In this document: positions 1 to 11,280 of the stretch, piece by piece
Numbering within the stretch: position 1 is the first letter of the stretch
How the letters are laid out: each line of letters opens with the position of its first letter
Source of the DNA: Micropterix aruncella
Lineage: Eukaryota > Arthropoda > Insecta > Lepidoptera > Micropterigidae
Direction of reading: 5' to 3'
Length of the DNA stretch: 64,000 nucleotides
Assembly (NCBI GenBank): GCA_944548615.1
Contig: OX155967.1
Span: 4,057,722 to 4,121,721, forward strand
Made by a program: the position numbers and the translations under genes
The notes under the pieces: model-generated
The model's input: the letters and a program-made list of their open reading frames with translations, nothing else
What the model was told of the DNA's origin: nothing
Databases searched by the model: none

Positions 1-4
1 CCAT

Positions 5-250
5 GCGCTTCGCGTCGCGGGCTGGGAAGGGATCGCAAACTGAAGGAAATATGGATTTTTTTTTAATTATTCACCAAAAATTTCTTATTTTGTAGTTTAT
101 ACTAGGGAGTCACGTTAATTAGACGTAGTTGAATGATGAATGAGGTGACTCCCTGGTATAAAACTACAAAATTAGGCATTTTTGGTAAATATGAATAAAA
201 ATGCATATTTCCTGCGGTTTACGATCCCTTCCCAGCCTGGGACGCGATGC
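5..250. repeat. Palindromic foldback (MITE-like) element
   Basis: Two arms of about 105 bp (roughly 5-113 and 145-250) are inverted copies of each other around a 31-bp centre. For example, gctgggaagggatcg at the left end is mirrored by cgatcccttcccagc at the right, and agggagtcac next to the centre by gtgactccct. No coding capacity and no clear target duplication were found; the left edge may continue beyond the window start. Probably a non-autonomous foldback element. Confidence 0.75.
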
Positions 251-540
251 TTGACAAGCATGCTTAATCGTCTAGAGAGCCCTCTTAGTTTTAAGGAGAG
301 AAAGAAAAAAGTACAAAAAAAAGCCACTCCCATTTTCAGAATATTACTTTATAATAATATAAAAATTACCAAGGCATTTCTGTGGGCACAGGTAAATAAT
401 TGAGTGGGAGAATAGCTGTGTTTATTAGCGGTTGGCGGTTGAACAGAACAAGTAATAGTCTGGGAGGTAATGAATATTTATAGTATTTATTTTTCCCGTT
501 TGTGAAAGTAAATAAATATGTTCTATTATTTCGGGGATAG

Positions 541-912
541 TTGTTAACCTTACGGCAACTGCTTTTGAAACGACCAATCGGCTAACCAATACCTGGTGAA
601 CAGCCGGGCAAAAATGCCGTGGTCCGCGATATATTCGGTAGTCACCGTATCACCGCTACGTAAGAGAGAAGACCGCGCAAGCGACTTCAAACCGGTAACC
701 AGTCGGGAGGCCATAACTGTGCGCTTGGTCTGCGCGCTGGGTTAACTACCCGGTGCTGGGCAGTAGTAGGTGGTGTCTCGCGAGTAATTGGCGGAGCTAA
801 ATAATGCATTGTAGATTGTCTCTAAGTCTTCTAAGCTCATCCCACGGCTGGAAGAACGATCACATATCGTTATACCAGCTGGGGTGACGGATTCACCCGT
901 TGTAGTCGACAC
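541..912 (-). repeat. FB-A dispersed repeat, internal fragment
   Basis: Diverged minus-strand copy of the FB-A family seen also near 12.0, 12.7, 19.4, 33.1, 36.2, 41.2, 59.6 and 61.6 kb. Recognisable blocks are ggtccgcgatatattcgg and cacccgttgtagtcgacacc, the complement of the family 5' block gtcaactacaacgggcgag. The ends are missing, so this is an old truncated copy. Confidence 0.7.
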
Positions 913-1093
913 CTCTCAACTGGACTAGTATTGATGCTAATCAAGAAATTCCGAGTTTGATAATGATTATGCGGCGAGTGGATGAAGGGAAGGTAAAATC
1001 GAAATATACTTATTTTCCTAGTTATAAATCTTTTCCATTCACTAGAGTCGATCATTAAATGCACAAAAATAGCAATCTGACTTATTACAGTGA

Positions 1094-1276
1094 AACAAAG
1101 CTAGTCTGGCGGGAATATTTCAACAATATTCCTTGCTAAACAAGACGAAGACCTTCGGGAACGAGAAAGGGATCAAGTACGTCTGGGTGAAATACGGGAA
1201 AATCCATATCCGGAAAAATGACACTTCCCCAGTGTTCATCGTCAACAATGTGTCTGATTTAAACAAAGTTGCTTAA
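1094..1276 (+). pseudogene. LINE ORF1 C-terminal remnant
   Basis: A 60-codon open stretch ends in a stop before the endonuclease ORF. It contains KYVWVKYGKIHIRKNDTSP, matching the usual C-terminal pattern of insect LINE ORF1 proteins (F-V-W-V-K-x-G-K-I-x-x-R-K). These are nucleic-acid-binding chaperones that package the element RNA. A stop codon at 1091-1093 cuts off the rest, so only the tail survives. Orientation and position fit ORF1 of the LINE that follows. Confidence 0.65.
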
Positions 1277-1759
1277 TCTGTGTCTATGCTGTTGTATATT
1301 TCCCATCGCTATTTAATATGTACCTGTGTGAAACTATCGCACTTATCAGTGCAGTTCATTTTTTCGTATTGTATGTATTGAATTGCTTTGAAATAGTGTT
1401 ATATACATCCGCTTCATTCCTTCTCAGTATAAAAATGTTTGTAACCCTTGCTTTCGCCGCTGCCCCGCTCACTCGTCACTCACACGCGCAGGATGATCAC
1501 GTCAGATACCGGTTTCCGTACTGCATTTTCACTAGTCAGCTATGCTCGCCTATATCGTCTGCCTACCCTGATCGTACTAATTCTATTGTCTTATATTTAA
1601 TAATTCATTTATCACACTCAATGCTACTCTATACTTATGCCATTGGACAGAACATGGTTATGTATCTTAATCATATTTACATTTATTGGAAATTTTCAAT
1701 TACTTTCTTTACTTTAGGTTTCACTGAGTTTATTATGGAATTATGTGTGGGGTCTCTTA

Positions 1760-4666
1760 ATGGGTAGAACTGACTTAAATATCTATTATCAGAACGTCAG
1801 AGGTTTTCGTTCTAAGACATCCGTTTTTTATCGTAACATTTGCTTGTGCTCGTATGACATAATCGTACTAACTGAGACGTGGCTCATGAGCAGTTTCAAT
1901 AACCATGAACTTTGTGACAGTAGGTATGTGGTGTGGCGTCGTGATAGGGACTATGACCTGACAGGTCAATCCAGAGGAGGGGGAACGCTAATAGCAGTGC
2001 GAAAAGATATTCTCGCTGTTCCTCAGACTACCTTCCAATCTTCTGCCGAAGATCTATGGGTATCGGTTTCAATTAAACACAAAAATAAATCCTTTATCAA
2101 CGTCCATATTTGTTGCTTATATCTTTGTAAACAAAACATGGGTCTGTCTATGTTGGAACAGTTAGAAAATTATTTAAACAAACTAAATGACATTATTATC
2201 ACTAATCCATCAGATAAATTCATCTTGTTGGGTGATTTCAACCTAAGTGGTATTGACTGGATACCCAGCTCTGATTTACATCTCTTGCCGTCTAGTTATT
2301 CGTCTATTGCTGAATCACTACTCATCGATGAACTGAATACTCATGATCTTCGCCAATTTAACGGTGTGAGGAATGTACATGGAAAAATCTTAGATCTCGT
2401 CTTGTCAAATGATGAAGTAACGGTAATTGAATGTCTCGACCCCCTGCTTCCCCTTGACCCTCACCACAAAGCTCTGCTAGCCAGTGTTAATTATATACAT
2501 ATTCCACACTTAAAATCCAAGTCGTACCTATATTAAGTTTCTGTATAATAATTGTAACTATGACTCTATTAACTCTAAATTAGCTGAAGTCGAATGGAGC
2601 ACAGAATTCTCATCTAGGTCTCTTGAGGAAGCCGTTAAATATTTTTACTGTGTTCTTGACCAATTAATAACTCAATTCGTTCCTACCAAAATTATGTCTA
2701 ATAGCTCATATCCTAAGTGGTATTCTCCAGCACTAATAAAGCTCATTAAAGAAAAATATAAATTCCATAAAAAAATCAAAACATATAATATGAAAACGGA
2801 TCAAGAAACCTTTAAATTATTACGGGATAGGGTTCATTTATTAGAGAGTCAGTGTTTCAAATCATACATCACATCTATAGAAGATGGTATCGAAAAACAT
2901 CCAAAAAACTTCTGGTCCTTTATAAATAATTGCTCTAAATCCAATAGCATTCCAACACCTCTCAAGTACCTTGACTTGATTGCGACCACTGGAGATTCCA
3001 TGTGTGAAGCCTTTTCCCAGTACTTCTCTTCTACATTTTTGGTACCGGATATGCAGCCTACTGATTTGCCGCCACTCGACTTCAACGACGTTATTCCTTC
3101 CCAGGCAAATGATATCTGTAGCATAGAGATCAATGATCACGACATGGAAAAATTGTTACTTCATTTAGACACTTCTAAGTCGGCTGGACCTGATAATATC
3201 AGTCCAATATTTCTAATTGGCTGCGCTAAAACTGTTTGTGTTCCAATATCCCTGTTGTTTCGCAAATCCTTAGCTAATTGTGAATTCCCCAGTATCTGGA
3301 AGTCGGATTTGTTTCACCCATACATAAGAAGGGCTCGAAAACAGAAATTACTAATTACAGACCCATTTCGAAATTATGCGTTATTGCCAAAATATTCGAA
3401 CGAGTCGTCTATAACCAAGTATATGCAGCTCTCCAAAACTCTATCAATCCGTCGCAACATGGTTTTATCAGGGGTCGCTCGACGGTGTCCAATCTTATCC
3501 TTTTTAATGACTTCTTGACTGAAGCTATGGATCACGGCTATCAAGTAGACGTAGTCTACACTGATTACAGTAAAGCCTTTGACAGGATTGACCACAGACT
3601 ACTCTTGAACAAGCTTAAGTTTATGGGTATACAAGGGGACCTCCTCCGATGGTTCTCCTCCTATATCAATAATCGCTCCCAAGCTATCGTCATCAAAAAC
3701 TATATTTCTAGTTGGGTTGCTATCCCTAGCGGTGTACCGCAGGGCTCACTACTTGGTCCATTGCTGTTCTTAATTTTCATCAATGATATAGCTAGCTGTT
3801 TTCTAAATAGTCACTTACTATGTTTTGCTAATGACATGAAGATTTTCAAAATAATTAAATCGGTCGGTGATGTCGCCGACCTTCAGGCGGACCTTTCAAG
3901 ATTGGACAGTTACTGTCTCTCTAATAAAATTGACCTCAATCCATCCAAGTGCACCGTTGTCACCTACACCCGTAAAAAAATATTTACTTTAGCCTCATAC
4001 TCATTAAAATTTCATAATTTACAGAGGTGCAGCGTGGTTAAAGATCTTGGTGTCATTCATGATTCTCATCTACTGTTCGATAATCACGTTCAATCTATTG
4101 TTTCTAAAGCTTCCAAAGCTTTAGGTTTTGTTATGAGGAGTGCAGCTTGCTTTCACCGTGCTAAAACTTTCAAGATCCTTTACTGCACTATTGTCAGAAG
4201 CATCTTGGAATATGCATCTCAGGTATGGAACCCTTGTTATGACAAATATATAAACAGAATCGAGCGCATTCAAATGAAGTTCGTGAAATATCTCTGCTTC
4301 CGTCTGAAAATCCCATACAGCTCATCTAACTATTTCAATTTATGCAAGAAATTTCATATCCTCCCCTTGATTAAGCGGCGTGAAACCGCGGACTTAACCT
4401 TTTTGCTAAAAATTACCTCCAATAATATTAACTGTCCTGACTTACTAAATAAAATTAATCTCCGTGTTCCCTCCAAACTCAATAGATTTAACCCTGCTCT
4501 TCATGTTCCTCATGCTGGTACCAACTATAGGCAAAATGCATTTCTGTGGCTAACAAGTGACAATTTCAATGACATGATTAAACGCTTTGACTTTGATCTA
4601 TTCTGTACGAGTGTTAACTCAGCTAGGCAGCGGCTGAACAGTGAATTTTTTTGCATTAATTGTTGA
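1760..4666 (+). pseudogene. LINE ORF2: endonuclease plus reverse transcriptase, frameshifted
   Basis: ORF2 nicks target DNA and reverse-transcribes element RNA from the nick. The apurinic-type endonuclease is at 1760-2530 (YYQNVRG, LTETWL, GGGTLIAVR, GDFN, LDLVLSN). The reading frame then shifts by one near 2530 and again near 3315-3345. RT blocks follow: SAGPDNISP, NYRPISK, QHGFIRGRS, VVYTDYSKAFDRIDH, PSGVPQGSLLGPLLF. The catalytic box reads FANDM instead of F/Y-A-D-D, with Asp changed to Asn at codon 3830-3832, which should abolish polymerase activity. The C-terminal region (SILEYASQVWNP) is intact to the stop at 4666. The ATG at 1760 is preferred to an upstream GTG. Confidence 0.9.
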
Positions 4667-4813
4667 ATAATTTTTGATGCATTCTTAATCGATAGCTTTA
4701 ATTGAAAGATCACATATGTTTCTACAACGTTATTTAAACGTGAAAACCTTTAATTGGCTCTCTGCTATGTTACTCCGGCATTGTTAAATTATAATTAGCT
4801 GTTGGTTTTCCTG

Positions 4814-4842
4814 AAAATAAATAAATAAATAAATAAATAAAT
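4814..4842 (+). repeat. (AAAT)n LINE 3' tail
   Basis: Seven tandem AAAT units end the LINE described above. Short tandem tails of this kind replace poly(A) in many CR1/Jockey-type elements and mark the true 3' boundary. Confidence 0.8.
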
Positions 4843-5890
4843 TACAAAAATTGAAAAAATATATGTTTTTTAAAGATACTTTTACACGTAAATTGATATT
4901 ATAAATTAAATGATCATCATTTAAAAGTAGCCTATCTACGTTGAGAAGTCGCGAAATACGTCTGGCGAGATCTAGAAATTAGATAAAAATACAAACACAA
5001 TAATTTCACTTTCCTTATCTTAAAATTGTTGTACGTGATAATTGATTTTATAATTTCAAGATAAAAGACAACTGGCTGATATTCTTAATAACTAAAGCTT
5101 AGCTAGACTCTGCTGTCGTTTGCGGTAGAGCGTACTGTTTTGAACGCGTAAGTCGTTTAGTGAGCGTCAGACTCGTTAAATGCGCGTTACTTTATGCGCA
5201 TTAAAGGATTCTGACAAGGCATTGTTCATAAGATGGCATTGTTCATAAGGTGAGGCAATCATTCATAAAAACAATTACCAATTCAGTTTCACAGAATCAA
5301 GGATCAACAGACAAGAAGCCAACAAATTAAAAACACGCCAGTGAGGTTTGTGTGAGAATTAGCGTAATTTTCCGCCTCCTAATCACTTGTCTAATCCAAT
5401 CCCTTTTATAAATTCTTCCGCTCCAATCAAATATTGTCGGTACCTATTAAAATATGCCACGACGGCACGCCGCGCGCGCCGATCTGAAGCGCCCAGCGCT
5501 ACGGATCGTCCCGTCTGAACGACGGGTAGGACAGTATATTAGGCGAGGCGCGTCGTCGAATATATTCGCTCCGCAACAACAGACGAGATTATCAATTTTT
5601 CTCGTCGCAAACCGCCGCATCGCATCACACAAACCTTTGTGTTGATTAGCCCGCATCGCAATTCGTGTGAAACCTCAGTGAGTGACAGTTAAACGAGAAG
5701 CAGAAGTGGTGCAGTCCAGCAGCACAGACGGAACAAACAAAACCGTAAGTACCGACATCCTGTCTTTCCACTTTAAATATCCGCTCCTGGGTACTAAGGT
5801 ACACCAGGTGGTCCTTCAAGCTAGCAAACTCACACGGATCTCACGCAAAATCATAAACCGCCTAGAGTGCTCTTCTGAGTAACGAGACCA
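4843..5890. other. Intergenic: AT-rich, then a GC-rich block
   Basis: 4843-5440 is AT-rich and I recognise nothing in it apart from a small duplication of ggcattgttcataag near 5218-5250. 5450-5700 is clearly richer in G+C (gcacgccgcgcgcgccgat) and ends in a consensus-like splice donor, aaaccgtaagt, at about 5741-5751. It may be a retroelement 5' UTR or host promoter, but no protein was recognised. Confidence 0.4.
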
Positions 5891-5904
5891 GACCTCTAGG
5901 TACC

Positions 5905-6075
5905 CGCATCATCACAAGGCAAGCTACTGGGTCAAATTATAATATTCCGATTGTAAAGTCTTCATTTGCCCAAAGGCATTTTTACTTCCTTGCGCCGAGA
6001 TTTTATAATAATTTAAATGAGAGTTATAAGAATGCAAACAACGTAAATTCATTCAAAATACTTATAAAGAAGTAA
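5905..6075 (+). pseudogene. LINE ORF2 C-terminal fragment
   Basis: The open frame ends with SSFAQRHFYFLAPRFYNNLN and a stop at 6073-6075. It matches the C-terminal wording of the LINE at 62.4-63.6 kb (TSFAQRYFKYLAPRLYNN). Only the last 56 codons are present; 5' truncation is the common fate of LINE copies. Its 3' UTR probably runs to about 6180, where a 16-bp repeat (ttgataaacatttaaa) occurs twice. Confidence 0.75.
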
Positions 6076-6233
6076 TTGCTTGAAATGGGTCCATTGTATG
6101 CTGAGTCTCAATTGCTCTCACTAATAATTTAAATTGTTTTATTAAATTATGTATTACTCGTAATATAAAATTTCGTGTATTGATAAACATTTAAATTGAT
6201 AAACATTTAAACTCATTGTGTTTTTATGTTAAC

Positions 6234-8422
6234 ATGATAACAACACATTCTCCTTTCTTATTTCAAGAAGCTCATAAAATAGTTAACAATTCTGTAACAG
6301 ATTTACGAAATATTAGATTAAAACACGATAAAAAGTTCCTTAATTTACTAAAGAACTTTCAGAAAATTTGCATTATCCCAAGTAACAATACACGAAACAT
6401 TTTGAATCCAGTTTCCATTTCAAATTACAGTCATTCCAATGTTAACAAAACAAGGAATTCAAATTCACTTCGAAATGTTATCCCAGCAGTTCACCAAGGT
6501 ACTCTTTCCTCTCCGATGCACACCCTATCAGTAAACCAAATTACTAACAATATATTTCCATTAGTATCAGATTCCGTACCAATACGTGCCACATTAGTAA
6601 ACCAAATTAATAACAGTATAACACCATCAGTATCATATTCTAATAATATACAAGGTCCATCTCCTAGAGAAAAAAATGCTGGTAAAAACTTGTCATCCAA
6701 AGTAATTAACCACAATGAATATTTAGTACTAGCTAAAGGTCTAAATTTCACACCGACTCAAAATGTGAACCATTTTAGTTTTGGTAATGATGTTGTTAAA
6801 TTTTGTCGTAATTTAAGATGGCGCGAATTTTGGCATTCAAATCAAAAGAATAACAATAATAATATTAAATTACACAATGCACTATCTCAATTTCGTCCAC
6901 ACTCTAATAAAGAACCCCCTCCATTACCAAAAAATCATCCGGTAGAAAATTTTATTACTATTTTATTAAACAAAGTAACACAGCCATCTTTTCTAAATAG
7001 CCTCAAACCAACATCAAACTTGTCAGTAGATGAACGTGCAGCTCTTGAGAGTCTTAGCAAGGATACCAGCATCGTCATTTTGCCGGCTGATAAAGGTTCC
7101 ACTACTGTCATACTTAACAAAACTGACTATGTTACTGAAGGCTTGAGACAACTTAGAGATGAAACTTTCTATAAAAAACTATCCAGAGATCCAAACAAAA
7201 ATTTTGCAGTGAAAATAAAAAAATATATTGAACAAAATAAATCAAATGAAAAATTATCAGACGAAGATGTTAAAACTTTAATTCCTGATCCTATCCGAAC
7301 TCCAAATTTTTACCTATTACCTAAAATTCACAAGCCTAATAATCCTGGACGACCGATAGTCGCAAGCTTTAACTCTCCGAAAGAAAGAATTTCGGCTTTT
7401 GTAGATTATTTTTTACAACCTTTTGTGAAAAATCTAAATTCTTATATCAAAGACAGCTATCATTTTATTGATATTTTAAATAATACTGTAATTCCAAAGT
7501 CAGACGACCTATTATTTGTTACTATTGACGCCATATCCCTGTATACCAATATTCCTCATAATTTAGGATTGGAAGCCATTTCTTATTTTCTTGATGAGAG
7601 ACCTCATCCTCAAATACCTTCTACAGATTTTCTTTGCAAATTAGCCGAGTTTGTCTTAACGTGTAATGCTTTTTCCTTTGAAGATGAATTTTATCTTCAA
7701 ATTAAAGGGACTGCTATGGGAACTCGAATGGCACCTTCGTATGCCAACCTTTTCATGGGATTATTCGAGCAAAATTTTCTTCAAACGCAAAATTTAAAAC
7801 CCATATTATGGTATAGATTTATTGACGACATAGTAATGATTTGGCCACACGGACAAACTACTCTAACAACCTTTCTTGACGACCTAAATAATTTTGGCCC
7901 TTTGAATTTCACTCATACCATTTCTAAATCACAAATTACTTTCTTAGATGTTGATTTAACAATTTCCGAAGGTAAAATTAAAACCGCGATTCATATAAAA
8001 CCTACAAATAAAGAACAGTATTTACACTTTGATAGCTGTCATCCATTTCACACCAAGAGATCCATTCCCTATTCAATGTCCATTCGCGGACACCGTTTAG
8101 TTAACAACAAAGAAAATTTAGATAAATATCTCAATAATCTAAAGCAATCTCTTCTTGAAAGAAAATACCCTGCTCCTCTATTGGATAAACATATTCTAAA
8201 CTCTGAAGTAAAATATATACCAAAACCTAAAATTACTTCAAATAAAAATAATAATAATAATAAAATCTTTCTTAGCACCACTTATTTTCCTGGTGCTGAG
8301 AAACTGCGAGATATATTATCTGATTTATTCCCCATCATTTCTAATGATGCATCCACTAAGGATCTCTTAGATTCACCGCCAATTTTATCTTTCCGCAGAC
8401 CACCTAATATTAGATCAATATT
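6234..8422 (+). CDS. PLE reverse transcriptase, N-terminal part
   Basis: About 730 codons of the PLE polyprotein. The N-terminal 150 or so residues are Asn/Ser-rich and unrecognised. PLE RT blocks follow in order: ILPADKGSTTVILNKTDY, FYLLPKIHKP with PGRPIVASF, LFVTIDAISLYTNIPH (catalytic Asp), IKGTAMGTRMAPSYANLFMG, RFIDDIVMIWP (catalytic D-D) and ITFLDVDLTI. These motifs place it in the telomerase-related Penelope lineage and not with LINEs. All key Asp residues are present. The present-day frame runs on into LINE tail sequence until 8528, so the PLE coding part ends at the insertion. The in-frame ATG at 6234 is preferred to an upstream TTG. Confidence 0.9.
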
Positions 8423-9955
8423 TTATTTTTTTTATTTTATTTTATTAATTTTAGGAATCTTACAGCTAGGTATACGGTTATTACAAATTAATATGTATAT
8501 AAGGCCAATTACAAGGTTCCACAAGTAAAAATGTATGAATAGATATATAAAAGGGGGAGAAAAAAAAGAAAAACAGGTAGACTAAGAAAAAACTAAACAA
8601 AATAGAACAAAGGATTAGCCAAAGAAGGCATCAGCCAGTAACTTCTTGAGCTGCTGGACTGACATATTAAATAAGTCAATGTCATATTGGGTAGCTACAT
8701 CATTGAAACTTTGGCTTGCTCTCAATAGATAACTGTTTAGCCTGTAATTGGTGTTAGCTCTGGGGATAAACAGGGTGCATGGTCTTCTGATTGGATCAGC
8801 AGAGACCCTCAACCCAACCTTCTCCAATAAATCCGGGCAGTCAACTGAGCCATTTGCTATCTTCAATAGGTAAGCGACATCTGCAATATGGCGTCTTGTG
8901 GCTAAAGGTAAGAGGTGAAATTTATGACAACGTTTAGTGTAGTCTGGAAAGAATTTTTTTACTTTAAATTGTAGGTGTCGTACAAAACGTCTCTGAATTC
9001 GCTCAATGCGGGTAATGTAAGTGTTATAGCTGGGGTTCCAGATTTGTGATGCATATTCCAAGTGACTACGTACATATGCACAATAAAGAATTTTAATGGT
9101 TTTAATAGATTTAAACTCAGATGATAAACGCAGAACAAAACCTAATGTTCTTGATGCTTTGCTGATGACACTATTGATGTGCTCATCAAAGAGTAATTTA
9201 GTGTCAAAGATTATACCTAAATCACGGATTGAGTTTACTCTAGTAATATTGATATTCTTAAGTGTATAAGAAAAATGAAAAGGTTGTGGCTTACGAGTGA
9301 AGGAACATAAATAACATTTGGATACATTTAAGTCCAATTTGTTCAACAAACAGAAACGGTCAAAACGATTGAGATCTTCTTGCAAACGTTGTGCACTTTC
9401 TTGTGAGTTAATCGGACAGAGTATCTTCATGTCGTCAGCGTATAGGATTACTTTGCAGAATTTGAAGCACGAAGATACATCATTGACAACGATGTTAAAC
9501 AGGAGCGGTCCCAATAGGGATCCTTGGGGTACTCCAGAAGGGATTTGCATTGGTGATGACGTGTATCCGTTGAGAGCTACAGTCTGGCACCTGTTCTGTA
9601 TGTAGGACGTGAACCACCTGTACAAGTTTCCACGAATTCCTACTAATCGGAGTTTGGATAAAAGTACTGTATGATCAATTCTATCGAAACATTTGCTATA
9701 ATCGGTATAGATGACATCAACTTGAGAAGGTATGGACATATGCTCAGATATATAATCGCTACAAACAACCAGGTTAGATGTCGTAGACCTTCCTCTTAAA
9801 AAACCATGCTGCTGTGAGCAGAATGTATGTTTTAGAGTAGAGTATAACTGGTTATAGACAACCTTTTCTAGCACTTTAGCAAACAGACATAGTTTGGAGA
9901 TAGGCCTATAGTTTTCAACCAGGTTTCTAGGTCCCTTTTTGTGAATAGGTGTTAT
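8423..9955 (-). mobile_element. 5'-truncated CR1/Jockey-like LINE inside the PLE
   Basis: The minus-strand LINE starts within the RT domain at about 9955 and ends in an A/T-rich tail (plus-strand ttttattttttttatttta) at 8423. It is the younger of the two elements because it interrupts the PLE frame. It is a close relative of the LINE at 1.1-4.8 kb. Confidence 0.85.
8615..9955 (-). CDS. LINE reverse transcriptase, 5'-truncated but open
   Basis: About 447 codons with no stop or frameshift. Blocks visible: ITPIHKKGPRNLVENYRPIS, QQHGFLRGRSTTSN, DVIYTDYSKCFDRIDH, PSGVPQGSLLGPLLF and an intact ILYADDMKIL catalytic box. The C-terminal part has SHLEYASQIWNPSYNTYITR and YRLNSYLLRASQSFNDVA. The endonuclease and the first RT block are missing, so it cannot move alone. 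The undamaged frame suggests a fairly recent insertion. The initiation codon is accidental: the frame reads out of PLE sequence. Confidence 0.9.
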   Translation of the reverse strand: MTPIHKKGPRNLVENYRPISKLCLFAKVLEKVVYNQLYSTLKHTFCSQQHGFLRGRSTTSNLVVCSDYISEHMSIPSQVDVIYTDYSKCFDRIDHTVLLSKLRLVGIRGNLYRWFTSYIQNRCQTVALNGYTSSPMQIPSGVPQGSLLGPLLFNIVVNDVSSCFKFCKVILYADDMKILCPINSQESAQRLQEDLNRFDRFCLLNKLDLNVSKCYLCSFTRKPQPFHFSYTLKNINITRVNSIRDLGIIFDTKLLFDEHINSVISKASRTLGFVLRLSSEFKSIKTIKILYCAYVRSHLEYASQIWNPSYNTYITRIERIQRRFVRHLQFKVKKFFPDYTKRCHKFHLLPLATRRHIADVAYLLKIANGSVDCPDLLEKVGLRVSADPIRRPCTLFIPRANTNYRLNSYLLRASQSFNDVATQYDIDLFNMSVQQLKKLLADAFFG

Positions 9956-9956
9956 A

Positions 9957-10433
9957 TCGATATTAAACAAAACAAAAAATAATCAAAATTTCTCTATTGG
10001 TAATAATACTTTTGGCCTTCAACCTTGTGGTCGTCCACGTTGTAAAACTTGTCCTCTGTTAGATCTAAGTCCTTTTTTTACCAGTCCAAATACTACTAAT
10101 AGTTACAGGGTTCCCTTTCATTGCAGTTGTATTTCAAAAAATATAGTATATCAACTTCTGTGCAGGACTTGTGATGCCGTTTATATCGGTGAAACAACAA
10201 CACCACTTAATATTAGACTAAATAATCATAGGGCTAGTGTAGGAAATGAAAGCCAACTCCCAATATCTTTACATGCCAGGGCGCATAATTTATCTTTTGA
10301 TCAATGTTTTAAAGTTAAAATAATAAAATGCCTGGGTGATAATGCAAAAGAAAGGGACGTCAAATCTTGGGAATTAGCTTATATTTATATTTTAGGCGCT
10401 TGCAAAGGTTCCGGTCTCAATAGGCAAAATTAA
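9957..10433 (+). CDS. PLE C-terminal zinc-finger and GIY-YIG nuclease
   Basis: Resumes the PLE frame. A Cys-rich finger (CGRPRCKTC, then FHCSC) precedes the GIY-YIG domain (NIVYQLLCRTCDAVYIGETT, NIRLNNHRASVG, and a distal SWELAYIYILGAC). In Penelope elements this domain cuts target DNA to prime reverse transcription. No stop occurs until 10431-10433. The tyrosines, the Arg of RLNNHR and a distal Glu (WELAY) are present, so this half looks functional. Confidence 0.85.
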   Translation, partial: SILNKTKNNQNFSIGNNTFGLQPCGRPRCKTCPLLDLSPFFTSPNTTNSYRVPFHCSCISKNIVYQLLCRTCDAVYIGETTTPLNIRLNNHRASVGNESQLPISLHARAHNLSFDQCFKVKIIKCLGDNAKERDVKSWELAYIYILGACKGSGLNRQN

Positions 10434-10625
10434 TAAGGTTTATCATATTATCATAATCATCAAATGCTTTTTATTTTAATTTATAATCATTCATTTAAAA
10501 TAACGTTTTGCACGGTTGGTTATGGTACCTTAACTAAATCGTGTAAAATATTATTAATCCATTTCTTTTTGTTCGATTCCTTGAATTTAAATTTTCAACG
10601 AATTGTTCGATTTCAGAAATGTCAC

Positions 10626-10661
10626 ATATCTTGACGACGGCTGAGCCGAAATATTGATATA
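10626..10661 (+). ncRNA. Possible hammerhead-like core in the PLE 3' region
   Basis: Reads atatc-ttgacga, a hairpin ggc-tga-gcc, gaaa, then att-gatat. This is the order expected of a type I hammerhead: helix I (atatc/gatat), a CUGANGA-like box, helix II, GAAA, and a UH site before helix I closes. PLEs are known to carry hammerhead motifs. The first core base deviates (ttgacga for ctganga), so activity is doubtful. Confidence 0.35.
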
Positions 10662-10958
10662 CATTTTATAACAATCATTAATATTTAAGAAACACTAATC
10701 GCCTATTATTTTCCAGCATTCATTCTCGTCTCGCATTGTTGTGTTGCCGCTGTGGGAGACAAGGAAGCCATTTTGATCAGGTTCCAATACCACAGCAGGA
10801 AACACCTAGCAAGCGCTGAAGGAAGAGAAGAATAAGGCGTTGAGTCACTCCTGGTCACCACAGACCAGATAAGTGCCCTTTCATTATTTTATCATTTCAT
10901 TTATTTAGTAATAAACATAATTTCAATTTGAAAAAATAATAATTTACACATTTACAAT

Positions 10959-11223
<265 letters not shown>

Positions 11224-11280
11224 GTATGTGTGTATGTATGTGTATGTATATATGTATACATTCTTATGTATTATACAATG

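Larger units (their letters stand above)
1094..4842 (+). mobile_element. CR1/Jockey-like LINE, nearly full length, inactive
   Basis: One LINE in order: tail of ORF1, about 480 bp of spacer, ORF2 with endonuclease and reverse transcriptase, a short 3' UTR, and an (AAAT)n tail at 4814-4842. The wording of the RT and C-terminal region is very close to the minus-strand LINE at 8.4-10.0 kb, so both belong to one clade. Two frameshifts and a mutated catalytic residue show it is dead. CR1 versus Jockey placement is inference. Confidence 0.85.
6180..10690 (+). mobile_element. Penelope-like element (PLE) interrupted by a LINE
   Basis: A single PLE with RT part (6234-8422) and GIY-YIG part (9957-10433), split by a minus-strand LINE (8423-9955). 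Removing the insertion restores one continuous frame with no internal stop. The flanks atcaatatt (8414-8422) and atcgatatt (9956-9964) look like a 9-bp target duplication with one mismatch. The outer ends of the PLE were not defined. Confidence 0.85.

Noticed and set aside
1318..1767. A 149-codon plus-strand frame before the LINE endonuclease
   Set aside because: It lies in the spacer between LINE ORF1 and ORF2, overlaps the start of ORF2 in another frame and has no recognisable motif.
5454..5656. Overlapping frames of about 65 codons on both strands in the GC-rich block
   Set aside because: Arg/Ala-rich translations of CG-rich DNA with no motif on either strand.
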